Program-made: the position numbers and the translations under genes | NCBI GenBank assembly: GCA_026419705.1 | Contig: JANZYY010000047.1 | Span: 1-14,578, forward strand | DNA length: 14,578 bases | Direction: 5' to 3' | From: Fischerella sp. | GTDB lineage: Bacteria; Cyanobacteriota; Cyanobacteriia; Cyanobacteriales; Nostocaceae | Notes under the pieces: generated by a model | What the model saw: only the letters and a program-made list of their open reading frames with translations | Told to the model about the DNA's origin: nothing | Databases searched by the model: none | Shown here: in pieces, positions 13,373 to 14,578 of the stretch | Layout: every line of letters begins with the position of its first letter | Position numbering within the stretch: position 1 is the stretch's first letter

Positions 13373-13848
13373 TGTCCTCAGCCTTTTGACTTTGGCAAGA
13401 GTAGTATTCAAAGGGAGCCCTGAGTCAGACTTTTACTGCTCTGGCTCTGACATTGCACATTCAAATGATTTTGTAGAGTGGAACCCACCATTGCTGAATT
13501 TGCTGCATGGGGGTGGGCGATCAAAAGTTAAATCTTTACGCAATCGTGCAACTCCCTAGTTCTACTTTGAGGTTAAGAGGAAAACTTGAGGAAGTTGTGA
13601 GGAACTAGTACTCCACCAAACCAAAATTGCTGGGTAAGTATTGTTTGTAGTTAGCGCTTCAGCGCGAAAGCGCCAACTACAAACGCCGCAAAGTTGCTTT
13701 GGCAAACCACTAGAAGGGTGTGCAGGAAATTTTGGGCAAGCAGGGAGGGGAACTTTGGGGTTAGCCAAACAGGGGTGGTGTTCTCTGAAAATTGCCGGTA
13801 ATTCAAAGGACATAATACAAGTAAAGGCATATCTACAAGGGCAATGCC
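13368..13848. other. Intergenic region between divergent nifJ and the Uma2-family gene
   Basis: About 476 bases separate the two starts. It holds the 42-base hairpin described separately, a stretch at 13603-13640 (ACTAGTACTCCACCAAACCA onward) that reads like interspersed repeat DNA, and no reading frame I would call a gene. No promoter with two good boxes is visible for nifJ. The nifJ ribosome site (TGAGGACA) is at its left edge and AAGG precedes the Uma2-family ATG by about ten bases. Confidence 0.5.
13643..13684. repeat. Strong hairpin repeat upstream of nifJ
   Basis: GTTTGTAGTTAGCGCTT (13643-13659) pairs with AAGCGCCAACTACAAAC (13668-13684), 16 of 17 positions, around an 8-base loop CAGCGCGA. 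There is no T-run, and both adjoining genes read away from it, so it is not a terminator for them. The arm sequence matches the hairpin at 9663-9697, defining a small repeat family. Confidence 0.75.
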
Positions 13849-14445
13849 ATGACCGCAACTCCAGCATCCACTAAAAAATTCACCTTTGAAGAGTACTTAA
13901 ATTATGATGATGGCACTGACACTCGCTATGAACTGGTTAACGGAGAACTGGTTCCCATGAGTCTTGGAAGTGGACAGCATGGGGCAATAATGCATTTTCT
14001 AGAGCAAACTTTCAATGGTGAAATTGCTCGTTTAGTCAGAGATTGGATTGCCCTAAAAGCGTTGGTTGGCGTTCGTTCCCCTCGTGCTGGCAAATGGGAC
14101 ACATCGAGAATTCCAGATGTGGTGGTTATCCCCTTGTCCCAGTGGCGAGAGTTGAGAAATCGAGAGGCTGTTATCGAACTTAACGAACCACCTCCGCTGT
14201 TGGTGGTGGAAGTTGTCAGCGAATCGACTAAGACCGCTGATTATCGAGCGAAGCGGGTTGAGTATAATGTTTTGGAAATTCCAGAGTATTGGGTCGTAGA
14301 TCCGCTAACTCACAAAGTGACCGTTTTTACTTTGGTTGAGGAACTATACGAAGGTGTAGAGTTTGTGGGTGGCGATCGCCTTAGGTCTGAAACTTTCCCA
14401 GAATTAGAGTTGACTGTTGACCAGGTATTAGCTGCTGGAGATTAA
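13849..14445 (+). CDS. Uma2-family (DUF820) putative PD-(D/E)XK endonuclease
   Basis: The 198-residue product follows the Uma2 pattern: FTFEEYLNYDDGTDTRYELV (11-30) with NGEL, then RIPDVVVIP (87-95) with acidic D90, LLVVEVVSEST (117-127) with E121, and DYRAKRVEY (131-139) with K135, then EIPEYWVVDP (143-152). D, E and K lie in the order expected for a restriction-nuclease fold. This family is greatly expanded in cyanobacteria and its physiological role is unsettled; some members have been viewed as transposon-linked or defence-related nucleases. The gene is complete, stands alone and is divergent from nifJ. No transposase or toxin-antitoxin partner is beside it. The start has AAGG about ten bases upstream. 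Confidence 0.88.
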   Translation: MTATPASTKKFTFEEYLNYDDGTDTRYELVNGELVPMSLGSGQHGAIMHFLEQTFNGEIARLVRDWIALKALVGVRSPRAGKWDTSRIPDVVVIPLSQWRELRNREAVIELNEPPPLLVVEVVSESTKTADYRAKRVEYNVLEIPEYWVVDPLTHKVTVFTLVEELYEGVEFVGGDRLRSETFPELELTVDQVLAAGD

Positions 14446-14502
14446 GGAAGACAACTTGCTAAATGTTTATGCAGCTGCTAAATCCTGTTTCTCCTTCATT
14501 TG

Positions 14503-14577
14503 TCACTGTTTTTCTATACTGACCCACTGTCCGTTTACGCAAACATATCTGATACAAGGCTTACCAACAGTCGTGCA
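14503..14577 (-). CDS. Possible C-terminal end of a gene entering from the right edge
   Basis: The minus strand is open from the right edge to a TGA at 14503-14505 and reads GKPCIRYVCVNGQWVSIEKQ after a few residues. The C-x5-C spacing with aromatic and basic residues looks protein-like, perhaps the end of a small cysteine-containing protein. Only 24 codons are visible, which chance could produce. It would converge with the Uma2-family gene, leaving 57 bases between the stops. I do not recognise the family. Confidence 0.3.
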   Translation of the reverse strand, partial: CTTVGKPCIRYVCVNGQWVSIEKQ

Positions 14578-14578
14578 T

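Noticed and set aside
13373..13411. TTG start giving NifJ 13 extra residues
   Set aside because: The ATG at 13372 has TGAGGACA in front and gives the usual NifJ N-terminus (MKTRTFATIDGNEAA).
13562..13867. 101-residue minus-strand ORF rich in Cys, Pro and Trp
   Set aside because: It runs through the 13643-13684 hairpin repeat and overlaps the start of the Uma2-family gene; composition is not gene-like.

Overview
The window looks like chromosomal DNA of a filamentous, probably heterocyst-forming cyanobacterium (Nostocales-like). Twelve exact copies of the cyanobacterial octamer GCGATCGC (HIP1) occur in 14.6 kb, for example at 1913, 2162, 3577, 4821, 6627, 7325, 9572, 10841, 12396, 12569, 13024 and 14372. 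The leaders carry short tandem A/C-rich repeats typical of these genomes, and the proteins are of cyanobacterial type (HoxE, NifJ, Uma2-family protein, a cyanobacterial-type methyltransferase). The order is inferred; no rRNA or other strict marker is present.

Left part (1-3327): a P-loop NTPase with a TPR-like C-terminus reads leftward off the edge and lacks its 3' end. Just upstream is a short open frame that may be the remnant of a partner or effector domain. A multi-membrane glycosyltransferase of the ArnT/PMT (GT-C) type follows on the same strand. Centre-left (3453-5857, plus strand): a SAM-dependent methyltransferase divergent from the glycosyltransferase, a small lipoprotein, and a conserved-looking 295-residue protein of unknown function that ends in a strong intrinsic terminator. 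A repeat-rich gap with a MITE-like element of about 103 bp (6095-6197) leads to a luciferase-like flavin oxidoreductase (6266-7243).

Right part (7334-13372, minus strand): a co-oriented redox cluster read in the order nifJ (pyruvate:flavodoxin/ferredoxin oxidoreductase), a dihydroorotate-dehydrogenase-like flavoprotein, a universal stress protein, and hoxE (the [2Fe-2S] subunit of the bidirectional hydrogenase diaphorase). No hoxF, U, Y or H lies next to hoxE. The cluster suggests an anaerobic or fermentative electron-transfer module in which pyruvate oxidation supplies low-potential electrons; the link between the proteins is inference from gene order. A Uma2-family putative nuclease (13849-14445) is divergent from nifJ, and a possible gene end reads in from the right edge.

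The most distinctive feature is how far small repeats have spread into functional sequence. Short-repeat or palindromic DNA appears to be read through in frame inside nifJ (two places), inside the glycosyltransferase and possibly in the N-terminus of HoxE. Similar repeats abut the start codons of the glycosyltransferase and the flavin oxidoreductase, neither of which has a visible Shine-Dalgarno site. Two related hairpins flank nifJ. No CRISPR array, tRNA, rRNA or intact insertion sequence was seen.
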